The position numbers were made by a program, and so were the translations under genes. Source: Aquimarina mycalae (lineage in GTDB: Bacteria > Bacteroidota > Bacteroidia > Flavobacteriales > Flavobacteriaceae). Taken from it: DNA of 64,000 bases. Under the pieces are notes generated by a model. It worked only from the letters and a program-made list of their open reading frames with translations. It had not been told where the DNA came from and did not search any database. The stretch lies in contig NZ_JARYGY010000008.1 of the NCBI RefSeq assembly GCF_029906345.1, positions 62,001 through 126,000 of the forward strand, written 5' to 3'. This document shows, one piece after another, positions 18,961 to 29,900 of the stretch (within the stretch, counting starts at the first letter, position 1; each line of letters begins with the position of its first letter).

Positions 18961-19359
18961 TTTTGTGATTAAAATATCTGAAATCAAAATGTTTGTAGGA
19001 TTTTTGTAAGCTTTTCAATTTCTTCAATTACAGCAAAACTGTATTTTAAAGATAAAATGCTGCATTTGAACGTTTTTGCACCCTTTTTTATTGAAGTATT
19101 CAAGTTAATCCTCTAATTTAGCATTCTTAACATGTTTAAAAACGCCCTAAAATATGATATGAACACTACTTTATCTTCACACACTTTTTTTAAGTAAAGG
19201 CTTAACTTTAAAAATCAAATAAATTACAAAAGGATACTAAAATGTATATGGTCTAGGACTACTATATGGTTTCGTAACTTCTGTATTTATCTTATGAATA
19301 CCCAAAATAAATTAACCAAGATTGAATTTTAACATTCAACCGAAAAAAACTACTACACA
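18961..19359. other. intergenic stretch before the large T9SS protein
   Basis: I see no gene. The region is AT-rich and must contain the promoter and leader of the 19360 gene. I see no strong terminator for era and no obvious structured RNA. Confidence 0.4.
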
Positions 19360-22300
19360 ATGTCAAAAATTACTAACAAGCTTAACGTGTTAAGCCAAAA
19401 GGTTACCGCAACTCGGTTTGCGTCATCTTTTTTTGGCTTAATTATGATCGTCATTTTCGTTATGACTTCAGGTTTTACTTCTGTAGTCGAAGGAAATAAA
19501 GAAGAACTTACAAAAAACACCGTAGATAATTTTAATTCTCCAATGTATGGTTGTCAATTAACAGTAAACGCGGGAGATGATTCCGAGTTTTGTGGAGAAG
19601 GAGAAGTAACACTTACCGCAACAGTTTCTGGAGAATCAGAATGCGTAGATTGTACTGGAGAGTACGGTGTAAGTGATACTAATAACTGCAGTAGAGATGA
19701 AAATTATGTAATGTGGTTGACCGATGGAGATAATCCTAGATGGTTTTCTAATGTAGATTTAGAATGGAAAGAACTAGCTGATGGTACAGCGACACTTACA
19801 GGAACTATTTTTGATCATACATTGACTCAAACCACTTATGAGCTAAATGCAGTGTATTCAGGAAGAACGACAAGTACTCCTGCTGATAGTCCAAAAGCAC
19901 ATAGATGTAATGATGAAGATGAAACGGGATGGGTGTACTATACTGGATTAACGGGAACTGTAACTAGTACTGATGGTTCATGGTCTATAGATTTAACAAG
20001 AAGAGGACCTGCTTTCCAACTTGGAAATGGAGCAAATCAAACTGAAACAGAAGTAGGCAAGTTTGGAGCTTGCGGATGGTTCGATACAACAGATGGACAA
20101 TACGATAGAGGAGATTTTAATTTTAACTTAGGAGATTGTATCACTACTTCTACTTCTGAGGTATCTTACCTGTGGTCTACAGGAGAAACTACACCATCAA
20201 TTACAGTCAATCAAGGAGGAACTTATTCCGTAACTGTAAAGGATTGCGAAGATTGTGAAGCTACAGACACTGTAGATGTTATAATTAATGATGCACCACA
20301 AGTAGATGCTGGAGAAGATAAGGAAATTTGTTTAGGTGATGAAGTTACTTTAACAGCTACAGTTGATAGTAATGAAAATTGCGAAAATTGTATAGAATAT
20401 GGTATTCAAAATACTGATTTATGCAATAAAGATGAAAACTACGTATTGTGGTTAAAGGGAGATAGATATTTTTCTAATGTAGATTTAGAATGGAATGAAC
20501 TCGCAGATGGTACTGCTACTTTAAAAGGTACTGTATTCGATTATACGATAACCCAAACTAATTATGAAGTTGATGTAGTTTTTACAGGAAAAACAGCGAA
20601 TGCACCTGCTAATAGCCCTAAAGAACATTGGTGTAATGATGAAGATGAGTCTGCATGGGAGTATTATACAGAATTTACAGGTACTATTATTAGTGCTGAT
20701 GGATCATGGTCTATGGATCTTTCTAGAAGAGGGCCAGCATTCCAAATGGGTAATGGGGCTAATGTAACAGAAACAGTACCAGGAAAATTCGGAGCTTGTG
20801 GATGGTTTGATACTACAGATTCTCAATATAGTGTAGGAGATTTTAATTTTAACTTAGGAGATTGCATTACTTCAGAAACCAATGGTACAACGTTCTTATG
20901 GTCAACAGGAGAAACTACAGAAAGTATTACTGTATCTCCAGAAGAAGATACAGATTATTCAGTTACAGTAACTAATTGTAATGGATGTTCGGCTACCGAT
21001 GAGGTAAAAGTTTCCGTAAAATCAGCTGCAGTAGAGTTAGGTGATGATCAAAATATTTGTTTAGGAGAAACAGTAACTTTAAGAGCTAGAGGAGAAGGGA
21101 CATTTGTATGGTCAACAGGAGAAACTACCGAAAGTATTACAGTAACACCAACAGAGACTACTACGTATACAATAACAGTAACTAATGGTAGTTGTGAAGC
21201 ATCAGATTCAATAACAGTTGTTGTGAACGATCCAGTTGTAGTTGATGCAGGTGAAGATCAAGAAATTTGCTTAGGAGAAGAAGTAACACTTACTGCACAA
21301 GCAACAGGAATAGATAATTGTACTGATTGTGTTGAGTATGGTATTAAGAATACAGACTATTGTAGAGGTAGACAGCATCAATTTGTAGTTTTCATAAATG
21401 ATAATGATACTAGATTATGGTTTAGTAATGTAGATCTTGTTTGGCAAGAAAATGCTGATGGAACGGCAACTTTAAAAGGTGAAGTTTTTGAATATAATAC
21501 TACAAATACATCTTTTGTTGTAGACGCAACATTTTTGGGATTAACTAGCACACCACCAGTTGGCAGTCCTAAAGCTAGTGTTTGCCAGGCTGAAGATGCT
21601 ACAGATTGGGTTTATTACACAGAGATTAGCGGTACTATTACGCAAATAAATGGATCATTGAGTTATGATATTTCTAGAAGAGGAGAAGCATTCCAAGTAG
21701 GAAATGGTGCTAATGTATTTGAATATACACCTGCAGTTTATGGAGCATCTGGATGGTTTAATTTAGAAGGAAACCCTAACTCTTTTGGAGATTTTAATAT
21801 TAATCTTGGCGATTGTATTACTTCAGGTCAAGGACAAGCAGGATATTTATGGTCAACAGGAGAAACTACTCAAAGTATTACAGTATCTCCACAAGAAGAT
21901 ACTACATATACGGTTACGGTAACAGGTTGTTCTGATTGTGAAGGTGAAGACGAAGTAACGGTAACAGTTGATTCTGCTAATGCAGATGCTGGAGATGATC
22001 AGGATATCTGTTTAGGAGAAACTGCAACACTTACGGTTGTTGGAGACGGAAATATACTTTGGTCAACAGGAGAAACTACCAGTACAATAGAAGTTTCTCC
22101 CCAAGAAACTACAACATATAGTGTAACGATCACTAATGGAAACTGTGAAGCTACAGATGAAGTAGTAGTTGCAGTAGGTGCAGCGAATGCGGATGCTGGT
22201 GATGATCAAGCTATTTGTTTAGGAGAAAGTACTACACTTACAGTTGTAGGTGATGGAACATACACTTGGTCTACTGGTGATACAACCGCAAGTATTCAAG

Positions 22301-23589
22301 TTACTCCAACAGAAACTACAACATATACTGTAGAGGTGGTTAATGGAAATTGCACCGCTATGGATGAAGTTACCGTAGTAGTAACTTCAGTTACTGCTGA
22401 TGCTGGAAAAGATCAAACGCTTCCAATAGGAGGAACAGCTACTCTAACAGCTACTGGAGGAGATACTTATCTTTGGTCAACAGGAGAAACAACTGCGACT
22501 ATCCAAGTTACTCCTGCAGAAACTACCACATATAGTGTTACTGTTTCTGAAAATGGATGTGAAGACGTTGATGAGGTGACAGTGTTTATAGAAGGATGTA
22601 ATGTAGATGCAGATGCTGGTCCTGATCAAACAATTTGTACTGTTTCAGATTCTAACCCTACAGAAGTGAATACTAAGAATTCCAAAATGATGGAAGAAAT
22701 TACACTGACTGCTACAGGAGGAGACACTTATCTTTGGTCAACAGGAGAAACTACACAAACTATTGTAGTGTCTCCAACACAGACTACTACCTATAGTGTT
22801 ACTGTATCTGCCAATGGGTGCGAAGATACTGATGAAGTTACAGTATTTGTAATTGATGTTGATGCCAATGCAGGTTTAGATGTAGAAATTGCTGATGGAG
22901 AGAGTACTACATTAACAGCAATAGGAGGAGAAAGTTATCTTTGGTCAACGGGCGAAACTACGCAATCGATTGTAGTATCTCCTACCTCAACAACTACGTA
23001 TTCGGTTACTGTGTCAATAGGAGTATGTACGGACACTGATGAAGTTACTGTTTTTGTTGGTTGTGAAGGAACTGCTGATGCTGGACCTGATCAAACGATA
23101 TGTATCGGAGATTCTGCAGTGTTAACAGCTTCAGATGGAGATGTTTTCTTTTGGTCTGCTGCCATGAGTGCACCTCCAGGAAATACACAAACTATTACAG
23201 TTACTCCAACAGAAACAACAGTGTATACAGTAACTATTATTAGAAATGGTTGCCTAGATAGAGATGAGGTTACAGTATTTGTAGAAAATTGTGATTTCCG
23301 TATAGGTGGAGGACCAACATCTGTAAATAATTTATATCCTACAGTACTTAAGTCTTCTGGTGTTATTTCTTTAGAACTTTCTACTACCAGAACATCTGAA
23401 GATATTCAAGTAACTATGTATGGTTTATCTGGAAGGTTAATGTCGAAAACGGCAATGATGAATATTTCTGAAGGAGATAGTACAGTCGATATCGATCTTA
23501 ACACAATGGGTATATTGTCTTCTGGGGTCTATCTTGTTAAGATCTCTAACACTGATGGAAATATGATGAAAAAAATAGTTATAGAATAA
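19360..23589 (+). CDS. giant T9SS surface protein with Ig-like repeats and a triplicated module
   Basis: This is a 1409-residue exported protein. An extended signal sequence (hydrophobic part about 25-38, SSFFGLIMIVIFVM) leads into three copies of a module of about 170 residues, near 90-265, 340-510 and 660-840. Each copy has FSNVDL, LADGTATL or a close variant, RRG.AFQ.GNGAN, and a closing F.NLGDCIT. Between and after them are many Ig/PKD-like repeats of about 80 residues with the cadence LWSTGETT, TTTYSVTVT, DEVTV. The T9SS type A sorting domain takes the last 85 residues (NNLYPTVLK, MGILSSGVYLVKI). It is probably a long cell-surface stalk or adhesin. The triplicated module could bind a ligand, perhaps glycan, but this is inference. 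The internal DNA repetition makes copy-number change likely. Confidence 0.88.
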   Translation: MSKITNKLNVLSQKVTATRFASSFFGLIMIVIFVMTSGFTSVVEGNKEELTKNTVDNFNSPMYGCQLTVNAGDDSEFCGEGEVTLTATVSGESECVDCTGEYGVSDTNNCSRDENYVMWLTDGDNPRWFSNVDLEWKELADGTATLTGTIFDHTLTQTTYELNAVYSGRTTSTPADSPKAHRCNDEDETGWVYYTGLTGTVTSTDGSWSIDLTRRGPAFQLGNGANQTETEVGKFGACGWFDTTDGQYDRGDFNFNLGDCITTSTSEVSYLWSTGETTPSITVNQGGTYSVTVKDCEDCEATDTVDVIINDAPQVDAGEDKEICLGDEVTLTATVDSNENCENCIEYGIQNTDLCNKDENYVLWLKGDRYFSNVDLEWNELADGTATLKGTVFDYTITQTNYEVDVVFTGKTANAPANSPKEHWCNDEDESAWEYYTEFTGTIISADGSWSMDLSRRGPAFQMGNGANVTETVPGKFGACGWFDTTDSQYSVGDFNFNLGDCITSETNGTTFLWSTGETTESITVSPEEDTDYSVTVTNCNGCSATDEVKVSVKSAAVELGDDQNICLGETVTLRARGEGTFVWSTGETTESITVTPTETTTYTITVTNGSCEASDSITVVVNDPVVVDAGEDQEICLGEEVTLTAQATGIDNCTDCVEYGIKNTDYCRGRQHQFVVFINDNDTRLWFSNVDLVWQENADGTATLKGEVFEYNTTNTSFVVDATFLGLTSTPPVGSPKASVCQAEDATDWVYYTEISGTITQINGSLSYDISRRGEAFQVGNGANVFEYTPAVYGASGWFNLEGNPNSFGDFNINLGDCITSGQGQAGYLWSTGETTQSITVSPQEDTTYTVTVTGCSDCEGEDEVTVTVDSANADAGDDQDICLGETATLTVVGDGNILWSTGETTSTIEVSPQETTTYSVTITNGNCEATDEVVVAVGAANADAGDDQAICLGESTTLTVVGDGTYTWSTGDTTASIQVTPTETTTYTVEVVNGNCTAMDEVTVVVTSVTADAGKDQTLPIGGTATLTATGGDTYLWSTGETTATIQVTPAETTTYSVTVSENGCEDVDEVTVFIEGCNVDADAGPDQTICTVSDSNPTEVNTKNSKMMEEITLTATGGDTYLWSTGETTQTIVVSPTQTTTYSVTVSANGCEDTDEVTVFVIDVDANAGLDVEIADGESTTLTAIGGESYLWSTGETTQSIVVSPTSTTTYSVTVSIGVCTDTDEVTVFVGCEGTADAGPDQTICIGDSAVLTASDGDVFFWSAAMSAPPGNTQTITVTPTETTVYTVTIIRNGCLDRDEVTVFVENCDFRIGGGPTSVNNLYPTVLKSSGVISLELSTTRTSEDIQVTMYGLSGRLMSKTAMMNISEGDSTVDIDLNTMGILSSGVYLVKISNTDGNMMKKIVIE

Positions 23590-23623
23590 ATACAGAGATT
23601 TATTTTATACTAGTTTAATAATA

Positions 23624-23650
23624 AAAGCCCGCCAATTAGGTGGGCTTTTT
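23624..23650 (+). terminator. rho-independent terminator
   Basis: AAAAGCCCGCC and GGTGGGCTTTTT form a hairpin with a T run, 35 bases after the stop of the 1409-residue protein. Confidence 0.88.
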
Positions 23651-23770
23651 GTTGCTAACAATCTCTTAACTATCCACTGGAATTAATAGATTTAATTTGT
23701 TCTTTTCATAACGTTAAAGATAAACTCAGTATTGAATTTTGGTAGCTAATACAAATCAAAATAATTAATA

Positions 23771-25294
23771 ATGAAAATCTTTAATAAATTAAGTATAATA
23801 CTGGTTATACTTTGTGTATTTACTTCTTGTAATTCTGATGACGATAATAGTGTCGAGGTTATTGATACTAGTAGTTTAACTTTTAAAAAAATAGGAACTT
23901 TTACCAATGGTTTTGGTAATGAAGGATATGCCGAGATATCTGCTTTTGATCCTCTTACTAATAAGTTGTTTGTGGTTAATCCTAATGACTTAGAAATATC
24001 GGTTTGGAACTTGTCAAACCCAACAACTCCAGTGCCAGGAACTGATATCACTGTAGATGGAATACCAAATAGCGTAGCCGTATCGAATGGATTAGTTGCA
24101 GTTGCTTTGGAAAATTCTTCTAATAAACAGGCAAATGGAAAAATTGCAACCTATAGTTCAGATACGCAGGTTTTACTAAACACATATACCACAGGAGCAT
24201 TGCCAGATATGGTAACTTTTAGTCCAGATGGTAAATATATCGTTTCTGCAAATGAGGGAGAACCAGATAATCTATATGTAAATGATCCTGAGGGTTCAGT
24301 AACTATTATAGAAGTAGCTTCTGGTCAGACAACAACAACGGGCTTTACTGCTTTTAATGGTCAGATAATCAATAATAATTTTAGAGTTTTTGGTAAAGGA
24401 GCGTCTTTAGCACAGGATGTAGAACCAGAATATGTAACGATCTCTGATGATTCTAAAACAGCCTATATTTCATTACAAGAGAATAATGGATTAGCTATTG
24501 TAGATTTGGATACCAGAACGATAACAGAATTAATAGGTTTAGGAACGAAAAATCATTTGCTTTCTCAGAATCAAATGGATGCTAGTAACAGAGATGATAT
24601 CTCAGGAAATTTTAAAAACTGGCCAGTTTTTGGAATTTTTCAACCTGATGCGATCGAGTTCATTTCTATTAATGGAATAGAATATATTATTTCTGCAAAT
24701 GAAGGGGATGCAAGAGATTATGATGGTTTCTCCGAAGAAGAACGAGTTAAGGATTTAATATTGGATCCAATTGCTTTTCCTGATGCTGCAACATTACAGT
24801 TAGATGAAAATTTAGGAAGATTAAAAACAACGACAGCCAACGGAGATATCGATGGAGATGGAGATCATGACGAAATCTATTCGTATGGGGCAAGATCTTT
24901 CACGATTTGGAGTACAGCAGGAAATATAGTTTATGATAGTGGAGATTTTATTGGAAAAAAAACATTTGAATTAGAGCCAATGTTATTTAATAATGATGAG
25001 GGTGATGTAGATGATCGATCTGATGATAAAGGAGCAGAACCTGAAGCAGTTGAAACATTAAAAATAGGAGATAAGGCACTTCTTTTCGTTGGATTAGAAA
25101 GAACGGGTGGAGTTATGGTTTTTGATATTACTACTCCATCTAGTCCAGTATTTTTAGATTGGATGATAGATAATTCTGATATAGGTCCTGAAGGATTAAT
25201 TGCTATAAAAGCTTCGGATAGTCCTACAGGAAATGATTTAGTGATCATTACTCATGAGGTTTCTAATACAGTGGCAATTTACGAGGTTAAATAG
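23771..25294 (+). CDS. choice-of-anchor I family lipoprotein
   Basis: This is a 507-residue lipoprotein. The signal peptide ends in a lipobox (VFTSCNSDDDN), so Cys20 is probably lipidated; the acidic DDD after it is compatible with surface export in Bacteroidota. The rest is one beta-propeller-like choice-of-anchor I domain. Its hallmarks are VSANEGEPDN, ISANEGDARDYDGFSEE, the calcium-like DIDGDGDHDEIYSYGARSF, and GPEGLIAI near the end. The family is found free or fused to phosphatases and to different surface anchors. Its enzymatic role is not established. It stands alone between two terminators. Confidence 0.85.
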   Translation: MKIFNKLSIILVILCVFTSCNSDDDNSVEVIDTSSLTFKKIGTFTNGFGNEGYAEISAFDPLTNKLFVVNPNDLEISVWNLSNPTTPVPGTDITVDGIPNSVAVSNGLVAVALENSSNKQANGKIATYSSDTQVLLNTYTTGALPDMVTFSPDGKYIVSANEGEPDNLYVNDPEGSVTIIEVASGQTTTTGFTAFNGQIINNNFRVFGKGASLAQDVEPEYVTISDDSKTAYISLQENNGLAIVDLDTRTITELIGLGTKNHLLSQNQMDASNRDDISGNFKNWPVFGIFQPDAIEFISINGIEYIISANEGDARDYDGFSEEERVKDLILDPIAFPDAATLQLDENLGRLKTTTANGDIDGDGDHDEIYSYGARSFTIWSTAGNIVYDSGDFIGKKTFELEPMLFNNDEGDVDDRSDDKGAEPEAVETLKIGDKALLFVGLERTGGVMVFDITTPSSPVFLDWMIDNSDIGPEGLIAIKASDSPTGNDLVIITHEVSNTVAIYEVK

Positions 25295-25393
25295 AGGTCC
25301 ATAAAAAGTTTGTTGTTTTACAGTAACCTAGATAGTATCATTTATTTTTATCTTTGATCTAAGTAATTATTTCACTGACTGACTATCAATTAT

Positions 25394-25436
25394 GAAAAAG
25401 TTCAATAGGTCGATGCGCTGACCGTTGAGCTTTTTC
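25394..25436. terminator. bidirectional terminator between convergent genes
   Basis: GAAAAAGTTCAATAGGTC faces GACC-GTTGAGCTTTTTC, giving a long hairpin with A-rich and T-rich flanks. It lies between the convergent stops at 25294 and 25450 and can serve both strands. Confidence 0.75.
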
Positions 25437-25449
25437 GTTTTTAAAAACA

Positions 25450-26199
25450 TTACTTGTCTTTTATTTTTTTTAATAAAGCTGAAGCATTTTTCTTATATCT
25501 TGTATTTTGAGATACTAATTTTTTTAGGATTGGAACCATTCTTTCTTCTTGGTTCATTTTTAAATAAGTTAATGACAAAAACCATTGTGCGTCAAAATAA
25601 GTTTCACTCTCTTTAGAAACAACCTTAAACAATGTTTCTGCTTTTATTAGTTGATCTGTATTAAGGTAACTATTACCCAAACATAGTTTTAATTTTTCTT
25701 CATTTGGTCTTTCTACTATCAAACTTTCTAAGCCCGCGATTGTTTTTTGATATTCTTGATTCTTATAATTCAATAAAATATCCTTAAAAACTGTATCATT
25801 TGTGGTATCAGAACCTCGTTTGATATCACCAATAGGATATGGAGTGTAATACATCGCATATAAATCCTGTTCAGGATTGTTTTGTAACCATAGAAAGGTA
25901 GAGAGCCCAATTATTATTATTAAGGAGGCAGCAATTCTCCAGTACGACAAAATGGATGATTTTTTTCGTTGTATATTATTTTGATCCGTTAATTCTTTAC
26001 TAACTACTACCAATTTTTTCCTGAATTCAATTGCCTTGGTGTTGGAGAGCTCATTTTGAAGCTCTTTATGAATCATGATTTCTTTTTTAAGCTCAGGATT
26101 TGTCTCAATAAGGGTTTTAAAACTCCTTAATTCAGCTTCAGATAATGAACCTTCAATATATGCTTCTATTTTTTCGAATAGTTCTTGTGTTATTTCCAT
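25450..26199 (-). CDS. membrane anti-sigma factor with periplasmic TPR domain
   Basis: This is a 249-residue protein encoded 9 bases after the ECF sigma gene and in the same operon. The N-terminal cytosolic part (about 1-85) has the anti-sigma pattern of a short acidic helix followed by IEAYIEGSLSEAELRSF and NPELKKEI. It lacks the Cys/His of zinc anti-sigma domains. One membrane helix lies at about 89-106 (IAASLIIIIGLSTFLWL). The periplasmic part (about 110-249) contains TPR-like repeats (LCLGNSYLNTDQLIKAETLF, WFLSLTYLKMNQE). The protein presumably holds the sigma factor at the membrane until a periplasmic event releases it. The periplasmic TPRs could meet the TPRs of the divergently encoded TPR-CHAT protein. 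Confidence 0.8.
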   Translation of the reverse strand: MEITQELFEKIEAYIEGSLSEAELRSFKTLIETNPELKKEIMIHKELQNELSNTKAIEFRKKLVVVSKELTDQNNIQRKKSSILSYWRIAASLIIIIGLSTFLWLQNNPEQDLYAMYYTPYPIGDIKRGSDTTNDTVFKDILLNYKNQEYQKTIAGLESLIVERPNEEKLKLCLGNSYLNTDQLIKAETLFKVVSKESETYFDAQWFLSLTYLKMNQEERMVPILKKLVSQNTRYKKNASALLKKIKDK

Positions 26200-26208
26200 A
26201 ATTGAAAC

Positions 26209-26784
26209 CTAATTAGTATCCATTTTTAATTCTTCATAAATTGGATCTGCCTTTACCAATTGTGTCAATCTCTTTTTGCAATCAAATTTTTTCTTTCTAA
26301 CGTATGATTCTGTACTGTTTCTTTGTTTTGCAATATCTTTCATAGACAATCCATTAAAAAAAAGTGTTAATAGCTCCTGGCAAGCGGGACCAAGTTTCAA
26401 AAAGCACTTTTGATATATGTATCTTCTTTCTTTTTTCTCAATTTCGTCAACAATATTTCCAGTGTCAGAAGCAACAACAGAAAGAACACCTTCGTGTTGT
26501 ATTTCTTTTTTACTCTTTCTTAACTTATTCATCCACATATTTCTACATACAGAATAGATATAGGTTCCCAATGAAGAAGTTAACTGTAAGGAATTGTTTT
26601 CCAGTTTTTCGTAAACAAACACCATAGCATCTTGAAAAACATCTTCAGCGTCTTTTTCACTTCCTGAGTTTTTCAGAATAAAGCTTTTTACTTGTGGTAA
26701 ATGCTTTTTATAGAAGGCTGTAATGATTGTTTGATTACCTGCAACAATTCCTGTTATAATTTCATTTTGTTCGTTGTTGCTCAT
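26209..26784 (-). CDS. ECF-type RNA polymerase sigma factor
   Basis: This is a 191-residue sigma-70-family protein of ECF size. Region 2 is at about 20-95 (EKDAEDVFQDAMVFVYEKL, then TYIYSVCRNMWMNKLRK). Region 4, a helix-turn-helix, is at about 135-185 (FNGLSMKDIAKQRNSTESYVRKKK). Its gene is followed at 9 bases by the anti-sigma gene and is divergent from the TPR-CHAT gene. Its own promoter carries the GGTAAC-N15-AACATTAA motif that also precedes five nearby transcription units, which strongly suggests that it activates itself and them. The motif lies so close to the ATG that the transcript may start at or near the start codon. Confidence 0.92.
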   Translation of the reverse strand: MSNNEQNEIITGIVAGNQTIITAFYKKHLPQVKSFILKNSGSEKDAEDVFQDAMVFVYEKLENNSLQLTSSLGTYIYSVCRNMWMNKLRKSKKEIQHEGVLSVVASDTGNIVDEIEKKERRYIYQKCFLKLGPACQELLTLFFNGLSMKDIAKQRNSTESYVRKKKFDCKKRLTQLVKADPIYEELKMDTN

Positions 26785-26786
26785 TG

Positions 26787-26816
26787 ATTAATGTTAAATA
26801 GCTGTAAATTGTTACC
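26787..26816 (-). promoter_or_regulatory. ECF promoter motif, autoregulatory copy
   Basis: On the minus strand GGTAAC (26816-26811) is followed by 15 bases and AACATTAAT (26795-26787). The base order and spacing match five other sites between 30.3 and 43.0 kb. The start codon of the sigma gene follows two bases later. This implies a leaderless or nearly leaderless transcript if the motif is a -35/-10 pair. Confidence 0.75.
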
Positions 26817-26844
26817 TGGTTAGGGATAAAATAATCAGTATAAA

Positions 26845-26874
26845 AGTAACATATTTATTTTTGTGACTACAAAT
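26845..26874 (+). promoter_or_regulatory. possible weak copy of the ECF motif before the TPR-CHAT gene
   Basis: AGTAAC at 26845-26850 followed by ATATTT matches five of six -35 bases and the AT-rich start of the spacer. However, the TACAAAT that would be the -10 comes after 17 rather than 15 bases. It may be a weaker site for the same sigma factor, or a housekeeping promoter. It lies 51 bases before the TPR-CHAT ATG. Confidence 0.35.
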
Positions 26875-26924
26875 ACTATATAAATCAATCATATAGAAAA
26901 ATCATAACGAATCACTTTTACATC

Positions 26925-29900
26925 ATGATTAAAAAATGGAATTTTTTGACTCCTATAACTTTCTTGACTTTTATTATATGTAGTCATGCACAAATAACCA
27001 AAGATACTCTTACTGCACATCAGAATTTTGCAAAAGGAGATACGTTATTGAAACAAAGAAGCTATAATCAATCAATATTACTATTTGAAAAAGCTGCTAT
27101 AGAATTTAAAGAGCAATCAATTTGGAAAAGACATGTACAAAGTCTTAATAAAATTGCTCACAATCATTACCGTCTCCGAAATTTTGACTCAGTAATTAAT
27201 ATTTCAAAAGAAGTAATTGATATATCTCGAAAAAAAATAGGAGAAGAATCCCTTGAAGAAATGAACGCGTTAATGCGATTAGGGAACACTTTCAGAAAAA
27301 AAGATGATTATTACCAAGCACTGAGTTTTTATAAAAAGGCACTCTCAATTGCAGAAAAACAATTAGATCCGTATACAATTAGATTGGCCAATATCTATAA
27401 TACTGCGGGCATATGTTACGACGACCTTGGTTTGTTGGAAGAAGCACAACATTATTATACATTATCTCTAAAGATCAACCAACATCTTTATGATGAAGAA
27501 AAAAATAATAACCTTAGTTCAGTATGCTTAAATCAAGCTATTTTATATGCTAATTTAGGATTGTATAGACAGTCTTTTACTTATTTGAAAAAAGCTATTG
27601 CATTGGATATCGAAAATTATGGAGAAAAACATCCTTATGTTGCAGGAGATTACTACAATTTAGCAACCAGTTATAGCTATGTAGGAGAGGATGACCTTGC
27701 ACTACAGTACTATCAAAAAGGGTTGAATATCCTGAAAGAAATTTATAAAAAAGAAGATGAGTTTTTTGCTGAATCATATAGTGGTATTGCTACACAATAT
27801 ACAAGACTAGGAAAAGAAGGTCTTGGCTTGGATTATTATCAAAAAGCTATAAATATTTATAAAGATATTTATGGAGAAAATCATCGTTCTACAGCAGAGG
27901 TAATGTTAAATATTGGCGGAACCTATCGAATAAAAAAAGAATATGATACCGCATTAGAGTATTTAAGAAAAGGGGAACAAGTTTTTCTGAGCATTTTTGG
28001 CGAAAATCATGGAGATATGGTTTGGCCCAATAAGGAACTTGCTGAGTTGTATGAACAACAGGATAATCTGGATCAGGCTTATCTATACTATCAAAAAAAT
28101 ATAGACATCTCTTTACAAAGTTTTGGAGCTAAGAATCAAAAAACTGCCGAAGCTTATATTAACAAAGCAAGAATTCTTTTGTCAAAACAACAATATCATC
28201 AATCGATACAAGAATATCATAATGCAATAATTGCAGGAACAAAACAATTTAAGAACCTATCTGTTGAAGCATCTCCTGAACCGAATGATTATTTTAATAG
28301 CAACACACTATTAACAGCTGTTTATGGAAAGGCAAAAGCATTAAAATTACAATCAGAAATAACTAAAAATGACAATGAGCTTTTTCTTGCATATAATAAT
28401 TTGTTCTTATGTGATTCCCTTATTGATCAAACAAGAAATGTATTTAAGTCGGAAGAGGATAAGGCATCCTTAGCCAAAATCGCTGTAAAAGTATATAGAG
28501 ATGGAATCTCTTCTGCCCTGAGTTTATATAACAAAACTAAAAGCGTAAGATATCTTAATAATGCATTTTACTTTTCTGAAAAAAACAAAGCAAGATTGTT
28601 AGATGAACAACTTAGAAAAATAAAAGCAACCAAGTTTGCAGGGATTTCTGAAGATAAATTGAACCAAATACAGGAAATTTCGCAGAAACTCGAAACATAT
28701 ATTTCAAAATTTCAAGAATATCAAATTCAAGAAAATACCGAAAAAAACACGCTAAAAAGAGATTCGTATCAGGACCTAGTATTTACATATAATAGAAAGA
28801 AAGATTCTTTGTTTGATGAAATTGAAAATCGGTATCCAGAATATCATCAACTTAAATATGACAACACTATAGTTTCAGTATCTAAAATTCAGCAAAAGAT
28901 ACCTGAAAACACATTATTATTAGAATATTTTATTGGTGATAATCAGCTATATGCCTTTGCGATCTCTAAAAATAAGTTCTCAGTAGTACCCTTACAATTT
29001 TCAGGATTAGATCAAAAAGTACTTCAGTTTAGAAAAGCAGTTATCAATAAAGATATTGATACATATTCAAGAATGGGATATGAATTGTATACATCTCTTT
29101 TAAATCCTATAATATCTTCTGATTTTGATCATGAAAATATAATCATTGTGCCTGATGGAGTATTATGGCATCTCAATTTTGATGTATTACTAACAGAGAA
29201 ATCTTCATCAACGAATCCAATAGATCTGCCATTTGTAATCAAGAAACATACGATTAGTTACGCCAATGCTGCTAATTTGTTTTTTAAAGATTCGTTTATG
29301 AATAGAGATAATAATATACGTAACCAATGCTTGGCGTTCTCTTTTTCAGATACAGCAAATTTAAAATCTACTGGAGATGAATTAGCTCTAAATACCTTTA
29401 GAAATAGTAAAGATGATCTTCCTGGTGCTCGACAAGAAATAAAAGCAATTTCTGAGATCGTAGATGGTAGTTATTTCTATGGTAAACAAGCAATAGAATC
29501 TAATTTTAAGAGTAAAGCGAATCAATTTTCAATGCTACATTTAGCATTGCACGGAGAATTAGATGATCTTCAACCTGAAAATTCTAAACTATATTTTACT
29601 CAAGTGGAAAATTCGGAACAAGATAACTATCTTTATAATAGAGAGATATACAGTATGAATATTCCTGCGGAATTAGCAGTATTAAGTGCTTGTAATACTG
29701 GGACAGGAAAGATTTCTAAAGGAGAAGGAGTAATGAGTTTAGGGAGAGCATTTCGATATGCTGGAACCAAAAGTCTGGTATTGACCAATTGGGAAGTTTC
29801 TGATGAAACTACTCCTGAGATTATGAAAAATTTCTATGCAAATCTTAAAAAAGGAATGAATAAGTCGAAGGCTTTGCAACAAGCTAAATTACAATTCCTT

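Noticed and set aside
19360..23589. CRISPR-like or tandem DNA repeats
   Set aside because: The repetition is coding (Ig-like and module repeats) with varying spacing, not a repeat-spacer array.
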